From contig JANPYM010000005.1 of the NCBI GenBank assembly GCA_025890175.1, positions 1,502,440-1,566,439 on the forward strand: 64,000 bases of DNA, given 5' to 3'. The notes under the pieces were generated by a model, which made no database searches, was not told where the DNA came from, and saw nothing but the letters and a program-made list of their open reading frames with translations. Positions within the stretch are counted from its first letter, which is position 1. Each line of letters opens with the position of its first letter. Positions 48,429 to 61,519 of this stretch are shown here, piece after piece. The stretch comes from Ciborinia camelliae. Taxonomy: Eukaryota; Ascomycota; Leotiomycetes; Helotiales; Sclerotiniaceae. The translations under genes and the position numbers were made by a program.

Positions 48429-50039
48429 TCAGCCATGAACCAAAGGATCTGGTAACGTCACTGGAGTGTCCGTCCTCAATTTGTTCGTAATCAACCTCTC
48501 AAAGGTACTACTCCAACTAACCCTCGGTGTCAATGGTTCCAACCCCCATAACTCATCCAAAAACCCAATAATACTCGTATGCGTATACTCGCCCCCATTA
48601 TTCTTTCCCTTTTTCTCCACAACACCCTTTCCGACCCATGGACTAATCAAAAGCGTTGGGACCCGGATGCCCAGACGCTTGAAATCAAACGTCATGGGTT
48701 GTCCATCGGGTGCCGTTTCAGTGTACGTGAGATTATCTGGAGCGGGTACGTCGGTGGGTGGAGGAACATGATCGCCGAAACCGCCATGCTCGTCGAAGGT
48801 GAGGATGAAAAGGGTTTCATTCCACTGGGGTGATGAGCGGAGAGCTTCATAGATTCCTTTTATGAAATGTTCGCCTAGGGAGATGGGAGAGGGTGGATGG
48901 TATGATTGGTAGGAACAGCATTCTGGGTTGATATATGTAAATTGGGGCAATGTGCCTGCAGCTGCATCCTCGTAGAATTTTGTTAATGGGGCGATATTCG
49001 TTTTGTAGGCACCGGATGTGTATGTCCACTGCAAGATGGGGCGATCAGTATTGCCTATCAAAGGAGGATTTTGGAGGAAAATGAGGAGTCGAAACTGTAT
49101 TAAGAAGCAAAAAGAGTGCATATGAGGAAACATAAAAAAGTGCAGGTTGAGATCGGGGAATAAAGTTAAGTATTAAGAACAAAGGATTTAGTGAACCGAT
49201 CAATCTTACGTTGTAAAATGCAGCGTCCGGATTGAAACCAAGACCGGGCCCGAGGGTGGAGTTTTGGTAGTTCATCCAGGTGATGTCGTTTTCGGATAGT
49301 TGTTCGAAGATCGATTTGACGGGAATTCCATATGTGCCGAAGAGATTGTCGTTTCTTCCGTGGCCGTGAGAGGTACCGGAGGTTATGTATGCACGATTGG
49401 GGTTGGTGGGACCTGGGACGGCAGCAAACCAGCGGTCGAAGAGGACGAAATTCTCGGCCATTGTGTTGAAGACATTGATTTGATCAGGGGTGTAGTAGTT
49501 GATGACTTCGGCGGCACGGGTTTTGTTGAACGTCTTAAATGTGATGGATTGTTCAGTCACAAAACCACGCATGTTTTGGGATTGTGTTCCATCTGGGTGC
49601 CATGTTGTGAAGACTGGAATAGGTCAGTGCAAGTCGCAATAGAAAGATGGAACAGCAATACGCTGCATGTTGATGCCACTGATGCTGTGGTTTGGATCAT
49701 CTGCAGCGACATCATTGGCACGAGGCCCAGCACAAACGTCTGCTTTCTGAGTAGGGTCCGATGCATTCCTTTTTGCATGTCAACTGAAGTACACTAGCAT
49801 TTCGAAGGAGCTTACATTGAATTGCAGTAATTGTGGTGCAACAATCCATCAATGGCTGAATTGTAGCCAAGACCACCAGCAAAGGTATCGAATGATCTAT
49901 TTTCTTCAACGAGAACAACGACATTCTTGATCCGGCTCTTCCATGAGTCATCCGTAATTTCATGGTACTGGATATTCTGGGGAGCCGCCAGAGCAAAACC
50001 AGATAAGGCTATAATTGTTACCACCTCGAGGCTGAACAT
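48429..50039 (-). CDS. Secreted phosphoesterase (phospholipase C / acid phosphatase family)
   Basis: Four minus-strand exons (50039-49816, 49768-49662, 49613-49210, 49028-48429) give 444 residues. The signal peptide is MFSLEVVTIIALSGFALAA. The protein belongs to the phosphoesterase family that includes bacterial phospholipase C and fungal acid phosphatases. Visible family blocks are VVVLVEENRSFDTFAGG near the N-terminus, NRAYITSGTSHGH in the middle, TLFILTFDEHGGFGDHVPPP and RVPTLLISPWVGKG. These carry the metal-binding residues. It likely releases phosphate from organic esters or lipids outside the cell. Intron 1 (47 bp) uses an AAG acceptor with a ttgac branch; intron 3 is 181 bp. Junctions were chosen to keep NASDPTQKADVCAGPRAND and FTTWHPDGTQ in frame. 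TATATA at 50109-50115 is a possible TATA box. Confidence 0.87.
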
Positions 50040-51685
50040 TTTGATACCAGTAAAAATATTGCCTGCCCTTGAGACGACGAACCCTCAGATCGTAGGTTCC
50101 TGTCCTTACATATATACTTCCGGCCAATGCCAACTGCTGTTGGACTGCATTAACCGCAGAGCACGAAAACCATGCACGTGTAGCTGGTGATAGGACAAGG
50201 ATACATCAATATTGGAGTTATACAGAAACCTGCATAACGATACTCTCGGCAGCAATAGACCCTGAACTTGCAGATATTTCGGGTGGTAGAACTTTCCACC
50301 TTCCTAATTTCTTGATCATTTTGCGCATTGGTGTAACTTATTGGCCACTTCTATGCACGGGGTAAAAGACCTGGTGTTACTACCTTCCCAGCAGAAGCTC
50401 GCATGGAAAATGTTGAGTCTCGTCGACCTCAATCCACGATGGATGAAGTCATGATGTCTGGAAGTGGAAGGTGGGGTTGATCTGCAGGTATATAGTAACC
50501 TTACGGTATTTCGGCTGTTATCCTTCAGGGCCAGTGGAATGCCTGCAAATTCTACACATGTGAAATTTGTGAACGAGTAGGAATTTGAGAATTAATAAAC
50601 ATGAAAACAGTCAAATAACCGTGGGAATGAACGATAGGCACCTCGAGCCTCGAGGATATTTAGCTAAGTATAAATGGCTCTATGGACGCGGCGAGAACAA
50701 AAACTTCGAATGGCCAAGAAGATGTAAATGCGATGCGACAATTTATCTTCACAATAAGGTTCAATTCAAGCTTTGGATCCAGATCTGCAATAGCTCGAAT
50801 CGCGGCGTCAGAAATGCCGTTTCACGCGCTGATGAGGCATATTTGTCGACAACGATGACTTTTTTTTAAGAAAGAATCGTCCAATCTTCCTTCGAATTCG
50901 AACAATATCCTATCTAAATGGATCAATGGATTTGTAATAGATGGCTTGAAGGCAGATAGTGCAAAAAGCCGAGTCGCTTCTCAGAATGCCAATACCTCCA
51001 TGGCATATGTTCGCATGACTTAAATTATAATATCCCAATGAGCTCGGTCGTCGATTTCTAACCGCTTCGCGAATGGAAGGTATCAGCATTCAGTCAAGGT
51101 ACAGCAGCACAGCCTGAGCATCAGAATATTCGCAAGGTCATTGAAAATCCAGACACTCGAACATGTCTATTAAACTCGTCTATTAAGGGCCGCACCCTTC
51201 TGCTCTCGGGGAAGAGCAGCGCTGTTCTATGTCTAATTATATCAATTCTATGTCCTCATTGAGATCCACCGCCGGTCTATTCTATTATTCAACGGAAAAA
51301 GAGATTAAGGTCAGTCATGCACCAATGAGTGATAGTACGTATCCAAACCTGCACAATGGTGAAAAAAAAAAGAAAGACAGAAATGACGCTCTTCCTTCAC
51401 TTCACTTTGCTGTTGTCTACCTATTAAGAGGCATGACTATGGCCATTGCAGCCATTGATAACCCGGAAAAGAAAGTCGCATGTGATTCCTTCCATCACTC
51501 ATTACCAAAAAAACTCCTGTTAAACTAAAGAAAATTAAACGAGAGGTGTGATGCTGACTACTGCATCTTATCAATGTTTTCGTCCTGGCTTCAGATCATC
51601 TCGATGCATCAACTGAAACGCCCACGCCAAACCCATCAATAAATCCAACCCATTCCTATAACCACTACATTGTACCTCCACCCTC
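50040..51685. other. Intergenic region, no gene seen
   Basis: Promoter of the phosphoesterase gene and downstream flank of the glutamate dehydrogenase gene. Two short plus-strand open stretches (50585-50869, 51229-51528) have no family resemblance. Confidence 0.5.
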
Positions 51686-54600
51686 TTATAAAGAGGGCGA
51701 CCTAGGTCGAACATTGGCCAATCTCTTCGACATGAAGTCAAAGAAAGCAAATTGACCCGGCGAGCTGCCGACTTCATAAACGAATCGACTTGCAAGATAA
51801 CTGCCGAAGATGGCACGGAGATAGTTTTCGGGCACCTATTGATGTTAGCTGAGTGATTGTATTAACATGGACAGATATACTTACTCTCTGCATAATTGTT
51901 TCGAGGCCAATCTTCGACAATAAAAGTTGTGGCAAAGCGTCAAGCAATACTGATTTTCTCAACTTCGCATCTCTCCATAAATCAGAGGTTTGAAGTTCCT
52001 CATCAAGTTTGGTGATTGCCACACTGAGCGTGTCACTCAAAGTGCTCCGTGGAATTCCTGTCTGTTCATGTTCTCGCCAAATAGCCTCGAATTCAAGTTC
52101 GGCATTCATCTTGATAGTCTCTTGAACTTCCTTGACATACTCTTTGTAGAATTCTGGAGCTTGACCATTGCTTCCCACACACATGTTTTCCACAAAACTC
52201 TGATCATCGAAACTCAAAGATGCAAGGACTTCTAGAGATGAAGATGTTACACCACCCTTGTTTGCCGAAGCATCCTTGAAAAGAATACATCCTGCCTCTT
52301 CCAATCGTAGCTTGGCATCTTGGGTAATGAAAAGGTTTGCACCTTCGACGATATATGGTATAGTCGACTTTCCATCTTTGATAAGCTTGTTGACACTGGA
52401 GAGGTCGACAGCCGCTGGACGGCCTCCACAAGGGACAAAGGCATCGGTGAGGCCGGTATCTCGGAGGTGGAAAGTATTGCGGAATGTTGTACCATTGCCG
52501 ATGACGTCTCCGTTGGGGAGGGTTACATTTGTTTCGTCGACAAGAACACGGTAACCCTTGTTTGAAAGCTTTGAGAGATCAAACTCCGAGATCATGGCAC
52601 GCGTCGTGGCCAAGCGCTTGAGCTCATCAATGTCGAGACCTTGTGGGTCAACCAAGACACCACTGCCATCGACAATCGATGTATAAGTCTCGTTGCTGAG
52701 CAAGATCTCATTGCTTCCCAAATCACCATCTGGACCACCAGTTTGCATCTTTCGAACTTTGATGGGATCAAGTTCCAACTTTCGATAGATGCCTTTGACG
52801 TATTCTCGGACCGACAAAGATGTCATACCATAACTATCATGAGGTATACCGCCTAACTTGGGAGACTTGCCAGTGAAAAATGATTTCCACCACGGAGCAT
52901 TTCGCTTGCGAGCGTGCTCAGTAGCCCAGTCAACCAGATCAGCGGTGTTCTCATCAGGACCCATGAAAAGAATTTCCTCCTTGCCATGAAGGTCGACGAT
53001 AGGATTCTTGATTCCAGGAGATGCAGGTGGTAGGAGAAGATCCATGATACTATCAATGTACTTTTCGAAAGCTACACTGGCCTTATCTTGCTGGTTCGCA
53101 TCTAGAAGAATAACACCCTTGGAACCACCTTCGGGAATATCTTTGTTCTTACGCTGTTGAGTGTTGGCTAGACCGTAATTCTCGTCGAACATTGATCGAG
53201 CATTGATGGAGTATGCTTCACGATTTCGAGATTTGACAATTCGAATACCTCCTCTGGCGATGTCTCTGAAACGCAGATGAAATCCACGTGACTCGGACGT
53301 AATGACCAAGAACATGCCATACAATGGCTGAGGATACTCGATTTCAGGAAGGAATGAAGGATCGAGACGGAAGCTCAAAGCAACTTTGGTAGGCGTATAA
53401 AAGTTGGTCTTCAGGAGAGAGTTGTTGAAGATACGGAATGCAGTCATGACCATTTCTTCGTGCTCATTGCTGACAGTCTTTGAGATCAACGCTTTGAGTT
53501 CTCTGTCGTTAAGGACTTCTCCAGATGGTGAAGGTGGAATCGAATCCTCGTTGTATCCAGGGGCAAAGGCAAGATGCGTGTTTGCAAATGCAGAGTATAA
53601 TGAACGGACAAGCCCTGGATGATTGCTGATGATCTCGAGGATATAATCAGAAGTGAAGGTCTCGGTACGTAGTCTGCGTTTGATGGTAGATAGAATCTCA
53701 GCGTGAGAACTGTTGTTTGGATTCAACGCAGATACCAATGAGGAGTATTCAGAACCCAGGCGGTTGAGGAAGTGCTGAACAAAAACCCAAACACAATGGC
53801 CATATATTGTCTCCTGGAGACTTAGACGTCCACTGGCGAACAATGCTTGAAATTTGTTCTGTGGTATGCAATACAGCAGGGAAATCTCCTTGGTAATTTG
53901 GTGAATGGATTGCTCAAGTGTAGGGAACTCCTTCGACAAGTTGCTTGCAGGCTTGAGATATAGACTCATCACAGTGATACCGTTACTGAACTGTTCAACA
54001 TATTTTCTCGAGCTTGTTACGCCGTAAGAATGGTAAAGGTCACTCAGAGCACTGAATAACCCTAGGGCTGTCCTGCGTCTGAAAGCCACAACCAATCTCT
54101 TCTCCATTGAGTCTTCAATATCGAAGACTTCAATAACTGGACCAGTACGAGAAACAGCAAGCTCAATGATCTCTTGGTAAATCTGCTTTGTGTTATTGGT
54201 AGATTTTGCAAGGAACATTCGGTCACTGATGACTTCTAGGCGAGTTTCGCTCGGTGATGGGTTGGAATCAACGAATTGGCACTGGTAAACGAAGTAACAA
54301 CGTATCGAGGACTTTGTTGGAACAGAACCGCCGCTATACAAGTTGCTCGTGGAGCGGAAACTTTCGACGCGAAAGGACTGATTCGAGGATGTATCCAAGT
54401 ATTTGGCCTCTAGTCTGTGTTCGTATCGTGGACCACCAATTGCGCTGACACCAGGTTCGCTAGTATCAATGTATATGGCATGGTCCGAAGACTCCATGTC
54501 CAATCTGATCTCTTGACGTTTGTCCTCCCGAGCAAACGCGGCAACCTTTGCAGCATAGAGAGAAGTTATGTTGCTAACAACAGCGTCGACGCTCTCGGTT

Positions 54601-55061
54601 TGGAAATAGACATCATCAATTCCCAGCTCATTGTAGAACCACTCCAATTGTGCATCAATGAGCTCCCCTGGTATCCATTTCATTGCCTTGATCTGTTCTC
54701 TCACTTCAAGGAGTTAGATTTGCACAGCCATCAAGGCCGAAGATGACTCACCTTTACTCATTTGTTCTGTCCTGCCTTTGAATTCCGGAGCAACATATCC
54801 AACCGTTGCGGAACGCAATACACGGTGTCCATTGCCATTGCCATTTCTGTGAGAAACATTGAAATGCGTTGGCTGTGGTGAGGGTTGTCGACCAGGAGTT
54901 CGGATAACCTGCTCCACCAATTTATGGGAAGAACGGGCTGTTGAACTATTGATGGTAGCCATGTTTTCTTCTGTGGGAAAAAAGAATTCTTCGTCGTATG
55001 CGGGAAACTGCTGAGAAGCACCCATTGAGTCAGTATTGATAGGGGAAAGAACCGTAGCCAT
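51686..55061 (-). CDS. gdh2: NAD-specific glutamate dehydrogenase
   Basis: Three minus-strand exons (55061-54752, 54703-51885, 51835-51686) give 1092 residues, the size of the large fungal NAD enzyme. It oxidises glutamate to 2-oxoglutarate and ammonium, mainly in glutamate catabolism. Exon 1 encodes a low-complexity leader. The large regulatory N-terminal part runs to about residue 540. Catalytic-domain landmarks are YGMFLVITSESRGFHLRFRD, DIARGGIRIV, KNKDIPEGGSKGVILL (lysine of the substrate site) and the NAD-binding MQTGGPDGDLGSNEI. The last intron (49 bp) joins LETIMQR to VPENYLRAIFGSYLASRFVY; without it the frame ends early. Intron 1 has an AAG acceptor. Upstream ATGs and a candidate leader intron suggest translational control. 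Confidence 0.93.
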
Positions 55062-55066
55062 AGTGG

Positions 55067-55248
55067 CTAGTGGTTGTAATGTAGAGATGACTTCTTGCGG
55101 TAAACTGTTGGGGCAAGATAAGAAAGGAAAGGAAGTGGATAGCAATCGAAGAGAGAGGGTAATCGACGCCTATCTATATCGGCAAGCCGGTATGGTAGGA
55201 CCAATAGATCGATCATGTGGATCAGGAGTGAGCAACCATGTTGACCAT
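55067..55248 (-). promoter_or_regulatory. Candidate upstream ORFs and leader intron acceptor of gdh2
   Basis: On the minus strand an 8-codon uORF starts at 55248 and a 49-codon uORF starts at 55216, whose stop ends at 55067, five bases before the gdh2 ATG. A pyrimidine tract ending in ccccaacag (acceptor-like, about 55112-55104) lies within the second uORF, so it may be removed as part of a leader intron. Whether either uORF is in the mRNA is unknown. Confidence 0.35.
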
Positions 55249-58200
55249 CCAACTCCTTGATTCCTTGACCGCTTCATATCTGAATATTACATGCATGGCC
55301 TGCATGGCTAAGGAAGGATGCTTATCTCCACCACAACCTTGATCTCAGAACAGTCCGAGGGCGGTTGTTTGAGACAGAATTTTGGACCTTTTTAGATCTT
55401 GAAGCTGGAAGGAGGGAAGGAAAAAAAGTGCCAAGTCCATGCTCCCAGGGGAAATGGAGGCGTTTATGCTGATAGGAAACGATAAGGAAATTTATGTGGG
55501 TTTGAGAATAAGGAATGGAAGATCAACAACTCCATGAATGGTGATTGATGACTAATGATGGATGGATGATGGAGGATGGTACGTACCTGAGAGAGAGAAA
55601 GCTTTGTAGAACATGCACCCGTACCAAATTGTATGTGTGTGTGGATGTTGTATGTGTGTGTATGCGTGGGTGTGGGTGTGGGTGTGGGTGTCGGTGTGAA
55701 AGATATTGTTGTTGATGGTACTTCAAAAAGATACTAATGTAAGATCTTATATTCCACCAAGGAGGGTTTTTTTGGGTGTGGTGTGAGTGTGGGTGTGTTT
55801 GTATGATTGTGTGATTGTGTGATTTATATTAAAGAGGACCGACGTAACAAAATGTCCCAGGTAAAGGAGGTAATCACAGAAATACCTAGAAGGCTCCTCC
55901 CGGCTAGGAACGGTTGGATTGAGGAGATCGAGTGAATTTGAAGGCGGCTCAAGACTCAAGAGGTGGGTAAAACTATAAAAATTGGGACGATCTAGAAGAA
56001 TTGGATCCAGCTGTGTGGTGTGGAGAATGAATCGGGATATGGGGAAAATAAAAAATAAAAATAATAATAATGCGGGAATAAAAGACTTTGATTTTCTGTT
56101 GGCACTTGGTACTTTTTTGTACGTATCGTAACCGTAGACCTATTCCATCAAATCAGATGAGATCTTGTATACCTTACCACCTATACCTCCGTATAGTAAT
56201 TACTGCAGTGCAGCGGAATTTTAAATTTTGTATGGTACGTACTAATTAAGCAGGGCTGAAGAAGTACCCCTACCTAGGTAGTTGATGGATGATGACCTCA
56301 ACCGTCGACGGGACGATGAGTATATTCCAGGGGGTGTGGTGAATGTAGTCTTATCTTTTGGGACGGGAATCAAGGGCAATATGGTACTGTAGCTTTGATT
56401 GGGTCTCGTCTTGTTGGGAGAGAGCGGTAGTAATGATGGTGATAGCGAAGACTTCCTTTCTTTCTTCTTGCATTCCTCGTATTGAGCGATATATGCAACA
56501 ATATGATTGTTCCTGCCCTGCTTGTTTTAAAGATAAGAAAGAGAGGGAGAGAAAGGGCGGCAACGGCAATCTGAGTCAGAATAAGATAAGATGGGAAAGA
56601 ACTGAGAGATATCTTGATATCTTGGTATCTCGATACAGTATCTTGACCTTGATCTTGATCTTGAGGAAGAAGGGGTAAAAGGTAAAAGTAATAAGTGATG
56701 CTCGCGCTGTCAAGGTTCCAAACGACGAGATGGCAGTGGCAGCTGAATCAATTTATAATAAACCTTGGAAATCAATGATTCTTCAGAACAAACTCAAAAA
56801 GCCTCAAATTGAGGAATAAGGTTTCGTGAGAATGAGAGTTTTCTTTCTTTCCCACCCCTCCCCCCTTTCCTTCCCTCATACCTAGTACCTACCCTGAGCC
56901 CTCATACCCTCATACCATCATACTTTCATGCCTCATGCCTTCATGCCTTTCCTTCATGCAGTGGTTCGTGTTGTTCGGACGGGATGATTTGGTGGTACCT
57001 GACGATCGAGTAAAAAGGTACGGAAGAATCGATCAATTAATTGGCTGGGTAGACCGTCGTAATGTTTACCGCTCCTTAGCGTCGACCTGCTTCCCCCAAT
57101 TATTAATGGTTGGGTATCTATCTTACTAGGGACCTAGTAAGGTACCTACTACCTACTACCTACCTAGGCTGGGTAGGTATAACCTCAAGCTAGGTCCTAC
57201 GAATTCTAATAAGTTCGAAGTTCTAAAAGTTCTAAAAATTGCAGGTTCTAGCCTCCTCGGTTGATAATTGACCCCATAAAGCCATAAAGTATATATTGAA
57301 TCCAGTGCGGTGGCAGTGTGGGTGGCAGTAGCCAGGTAGATACCTAGTAGGTAGTGTGATAGATTGGTAGATTGGTAGATGGGCAGATACTACTAGGTAG
57401 GTATGTAGGTAGACAGACACTGACCGGTCCGCCCAAATAGTCTGTCTGATCGTCTACCTACCTACCTACGGTACTATCTATGGCTTCAGCCGAATATCCT
57501 AAAACCAATTTAACCAAATTCAACCAAATTTAACCAAATGTGGGAAAGGACCTATCTACGCAAGCTGAATATGATAAGCTTTTTTATTGCCTGGGTACTC
57601 CAAGGTTGTTTGAATTATCCAGTCCGCGAGTACATATTATATATTATGATAATTTACTATGTTGGAGATCTCACTGTTCCATATCTCTTCCAGAAAGATT
57701 GCTATTTTTATCATGTCATCTTCTAAGGAGGGGCTTGCTCAATAAATCATACCTACCTAGGTAGTACCTACCGTCTCCTCCGTAAATAATAATGAAAGCC
57801 CCAGTCCGCCAGCCACTCAAGTTTTCTCAGGTAGCCAAGGATATGGATGTATGTACCGTACTTTTATCACTGTAGGTAGGTCGGGTAGGCTAGATAGGTT
57901 GAGTAGATAGATTCGGTAGGTTGAGCAGATACCTAGGTTGTACTCGGACAATTATAACTTCCAATGGGGTAATATTGAATGTTGGATGTTGGATGTTGGA
58001 TGTTGAATATATTGAATGTTGTGCAGTATCTATTGTTTCAATTTGTTTTGTTTACCCTACCTAACTACCTACCCAGGTATATTATGGCTCACGGGAGTTT
58101 ACATCAGTCAACTACTTTACTCAAATATTTCACTCGAATGCTTCCTTCACTCATGAGTCACCATATATGGAAATTGGAATGAAGCTGGAGGTACCTGATA

Positions 58201-58486
58201 AGTCTTAGTTACATGGATTAAAATATACCTTTTTTTTCCTTCCCTTTTTTTTTATAGTACCCTCAGACACCTTCACAATAGGAAAGTAGATAGAAGATCT
58301 CGAAGTCCCGACTTAAAACAGGGTCCATTTGTGAAGTTAACTTGACACTACCTGACACTACCTGACACTACCTACCTAGTAGTATCTACCTACTGAAGTC
58401 TGACATGACAGACTATCTACTGGCATGACAGACGGACATGACAGTTCAAATTTCAATGTTCCTTCTTTTCCAATCTTTGATCCACC

Positions 58487-58592
58487 ACAACCCACAACCC
58501 ACAATCCAGCCACAATCCACAATCCACAATCCACAGCCCACAACCCAAAATCCACAACCCATAACCCATAACCCATAACCCACAATCCACAA
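58487..58592. repeat. CCACAATCCA / CCATAACC minisatellite
   Basis: About a dozen imperfect 7-10 base units (CCACAAC, CCACAATC, CCATAAC) stand in a row with no spacers. It lies in intergenic DNA. Confidence 0.75.
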
Positions 58593-59902
58593 TTCACGGT
58601 CTGCACTCTGTCACCCTCTCCTCTGGGCAGTTTTGCATCTCGGCCTCTCGGGTCCCCAAAACATGAAGCCGAAATGACTAATCCCTTCATGATCCCGTGA
58701 TACTTGGGGTTCTCATGACCCTCTTACTTAACCTTATACTTCCAGGTTTAGTAGGTAGGTAAAACTTAGCAAGAGATCAATAAATAGCAAAAAAATGTCA
58801 AAGAGTGAACGAACAAGGATCCCTCTTTCAATCAATTAATTGATGCTCAATGCTCAATGCTCAAATCTCAAATCTCAAATTGGAAATGATAGAGATACCT
58901 ACCTACTACCTACTTATCCATGGATTCAACAGCTCCAATAATAATAATTAAGAGCAAAATAGAGACTATATAAAATAAAATAAAATAAAATAAAATGATG
59001 ACCTAAGCGAGAAATAACCTGTGGCACGGATCAATCATTTCCTTTGCTTTTTTTTCTTCTTTTTCTTCATTTTCTTTTTCCTGCAAATCACGTTTTCCCA
59101 TTATTTTAATTCCTTTTTAATTCCAATAATACCGTACCGTACCCTCCAGCTTGGACCGTCCGTCCGGGTACTCGAGTATTGGATATTATTATTAGCTTGG
59201 ATTGAAAATAGCCTTTTTCAACCATTCATACCCCGCCATTTTACTAATCTCCCAAATTGATTTGATTTCTCTTACCCCCAGGAAATCATACCTACCTACC
59301 TCAAGCTACCTACCTCCCTACCTCCCTACCCCCTTACCTCCTCACACGTTAACCTTTACTCAAAACTTCATCTCCCTCACACCCAATAGATCGGTTGCAT
59401 CTTCATCTGAGGCCCATCAGTCTCCTGACTTTGACAAACGAATTTCCTCATCTATCCATCACCTGTTGTCATCCACATACGAAGTCTGGATTGTATAATG
59501 AGAACTCAATAGAATCTCATGACTAAGAGCTTGCATTTTTCATGACAAATCGATCCATGCCATTGCTTGGGTCAAAAGGTTCAAACAAGGTCAATAACAC
59601 AATATTCCACCATTGAGTTTCATACTTCCCCAACTTCTCAAAGGTCCAGGGACTGTGTTAGTTTCTCTTACCCCGGATTGTGTCACCTGCCGCTAAAACG
59701 GGCCCTGGATTCAATTAGCGCCGATTCACCGTGCGTGATATTGAACCTAAGCTCTTCACGGCACGCAATTTGAACCTGGCATTTCTTCATATAATAGTCC
59801 ACAGTGATATATGCTACACCGCTAGGTTAACGAAACCTCTCGTTCGTTAACTAATAGCGCAGCTAACCCGCATATTCAAATTATATTACGTTTCTCTGTC
59901 TC

Positions 59903-61519
59903 ATGGCTTCCCCGGAGAATCGTGTTGGTCATGAACAACAGGATCAGCACGGACAACGAGGCCAGCACATGAACAGCAGAGAATATGCTGTGTCCCAAGA
60001 TGTTCAAGATCCTCTTCGTCAGATCAGAGATGAATTTCTCATTCCCTCTATGGCTGATTTGCAAGCCAAGACTTTGTCAAGTTTAGGTACGGGATTCTAC
60101 TCTAGGTAGTTGAATCTGATAGCTAAATGACACCTTAGAATCTCGAAGTTCCTCTCCTGGCGATCCCTGTGTCTATCTCTGTGGCAATTCACTTGGCATA
60201 CAGCCGCGTATCACCTCTACTCGTATAGAGCAATATCTAAAGACATGGGCAACGCAAGGTGTATTTGGCCATTTCAAACCACTTTCTGATTCGCCTTTAC
60301 CAACATGGCTGCACGTAGATTCAAGTGCCTCGGAGAACATTGCCCCTATTGTTGGTGCGCAATCTTCGGAGGTTAATGTTATGCAAACTTTGACTGCCAA
60401 TTTGCATCTCCTCATGTCCGCATTTTACAAACCTGATATCAATGGTAGGCACAAGATCATATTGGAAAGCAAGGCATTTCCATCGGATCACGTGGGTCAC
60501 CCCTATTTGCACCCGTAACCAATCGTTTATGCCGGCTAAATAGTATACAGTACGCCGTAGAGTCGCAGATCCGACATCACAACCTCTCACCTGCTACATC
60601 GATGGTTACCCTAGAGTCGCATTCGATTGCCGAAACAACACTCTCAACAGATTACATACTCAAAGCCATTGAAACCCATGCTAATGATACAGCTCTTCTG
60701 ATTCTCCCAGGGATTCAATTTTACACAGGTCAATTATTCGACATACCCCTCATCACACGCACGGCTCGAGATTACGGCATATTCGTCATTTGGGATCTCG
60801 CCCACGCAGTTGGAAACGTCCCACTTTACCTTCATGATTGGGACGTCGATGCAGCCGCATGGTGCACTTACAAATATCTAAACTCGGGGCCGGGTTGCAT
60901 CGGTGGAATGTTTATTCATGAAAGGAACACCCAGGTACCTGATCCATCGAAGAACACAGGTGAGGTGACAGGGTTTGTGAATAGATTAAGTGGCTGGTGG
61001 GGTAATGACAAAAATACGAGATTCGCCATGGAAAATCGCTTCGTGCCTATAGCGGGCGCTGCGGGGTTTCAATTGAGTAATCCAAGTGTGTTGGATATCA
61101 CAAGTATGAATGCGTCTCTGGAGATTTTCAAACTTGCCGGTGGAATGGAAGTATTGAGGGCTAAATCTGTGAAGATCACTGCTTATTTGGAGGACTTGCT
61201 CCTAGATACAGCGGTCTACGACAAGGGAAGATTTTCGATTATCACACCTCGGGATAGAGAGCAGAGAGGTGCTCAGCTAAGTCTTCAATTGGCTGATGGA
61301 TTGTTAGATGTAGTTATGAAAGAACTAGAGTTGAGGGGGGTTGTTGTGGATGAAAGGCAACCGAACGTGATAAGAGTGGCACCAGCTCCTCTCTACAACA
61401 GCTTCGAGGATGTGTGGAAATTTGTGGTTGCTTTTGAGGAAGCAATGGATATTTCCTGGAAGGCGAAGCTTGGGGGAGTGTCTGCCGAAGGCACTCGAGA
61501 ATTGGAGATGACCACATGA
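59903..61519 (+). CDS. bna5: Kynureninase
   Basis: Three exons (59903-60086, 60139-60491, 60551-61519) give 501 residues. This PLP enzyme splits kynurenine and 3-hydroxykynurenine to anthranilate or 3-hydroxyanthranilate plus alanine in tryptophan breakdown and de novo NAD synthesis. Landmarks are [54 protein letters not shown] (PLP-contacting Asp and His), the PLP lysine in [13 protein letters not shown], and [13 protein letters not shown]. Junctions keep SLG-like and FPSDH-YAVESQI in frame; intron 2 begins with GTGGGT right after the conserved DH. The first 30 residues are Gln/His-rich and variable. Confidence 0.93.

Larger units (their letters stand above)
55062..59902. other. Long divergent intergenic region (gdh2 / kynureninase) full of simple repeats
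   Basis: 4.8 kb with no convincing gene. It holds TG-rich repeats (55632-55698, 55774-55810), many CCTACCTAGG copies (56272-56282, 57140-57180, 57335-57475, 57750-57768, 57875-58080, 58365-58395, 58895-58915, 59288-59335), GTTGGAT repeats (57976-58005) and a CCACAATCCA minisatellite (58487-58592). The gdh2 leader and both promoters must lie here. Confidence 0.6.

Noticed and set aside
50829..50870. CTGATGAG core reminiscent of a hammerhead ribozyme
   Set aside because: No matching GAAA core and no three-stem pairing could be found nearby.
51229..51528. Plus-strand 99-codon ORF between two genes
   Set aside because: Low-complexity, Lys/Ser-rich, no initiation context or family resemblance; likely chance.
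58487..58592. Short regularly spaced repeats that look CRISPR-like
   Set aside because: Units are 7-10 bases and contiguous, with no unique spacers, in a fungal nuclear context. It is a minisatellite.
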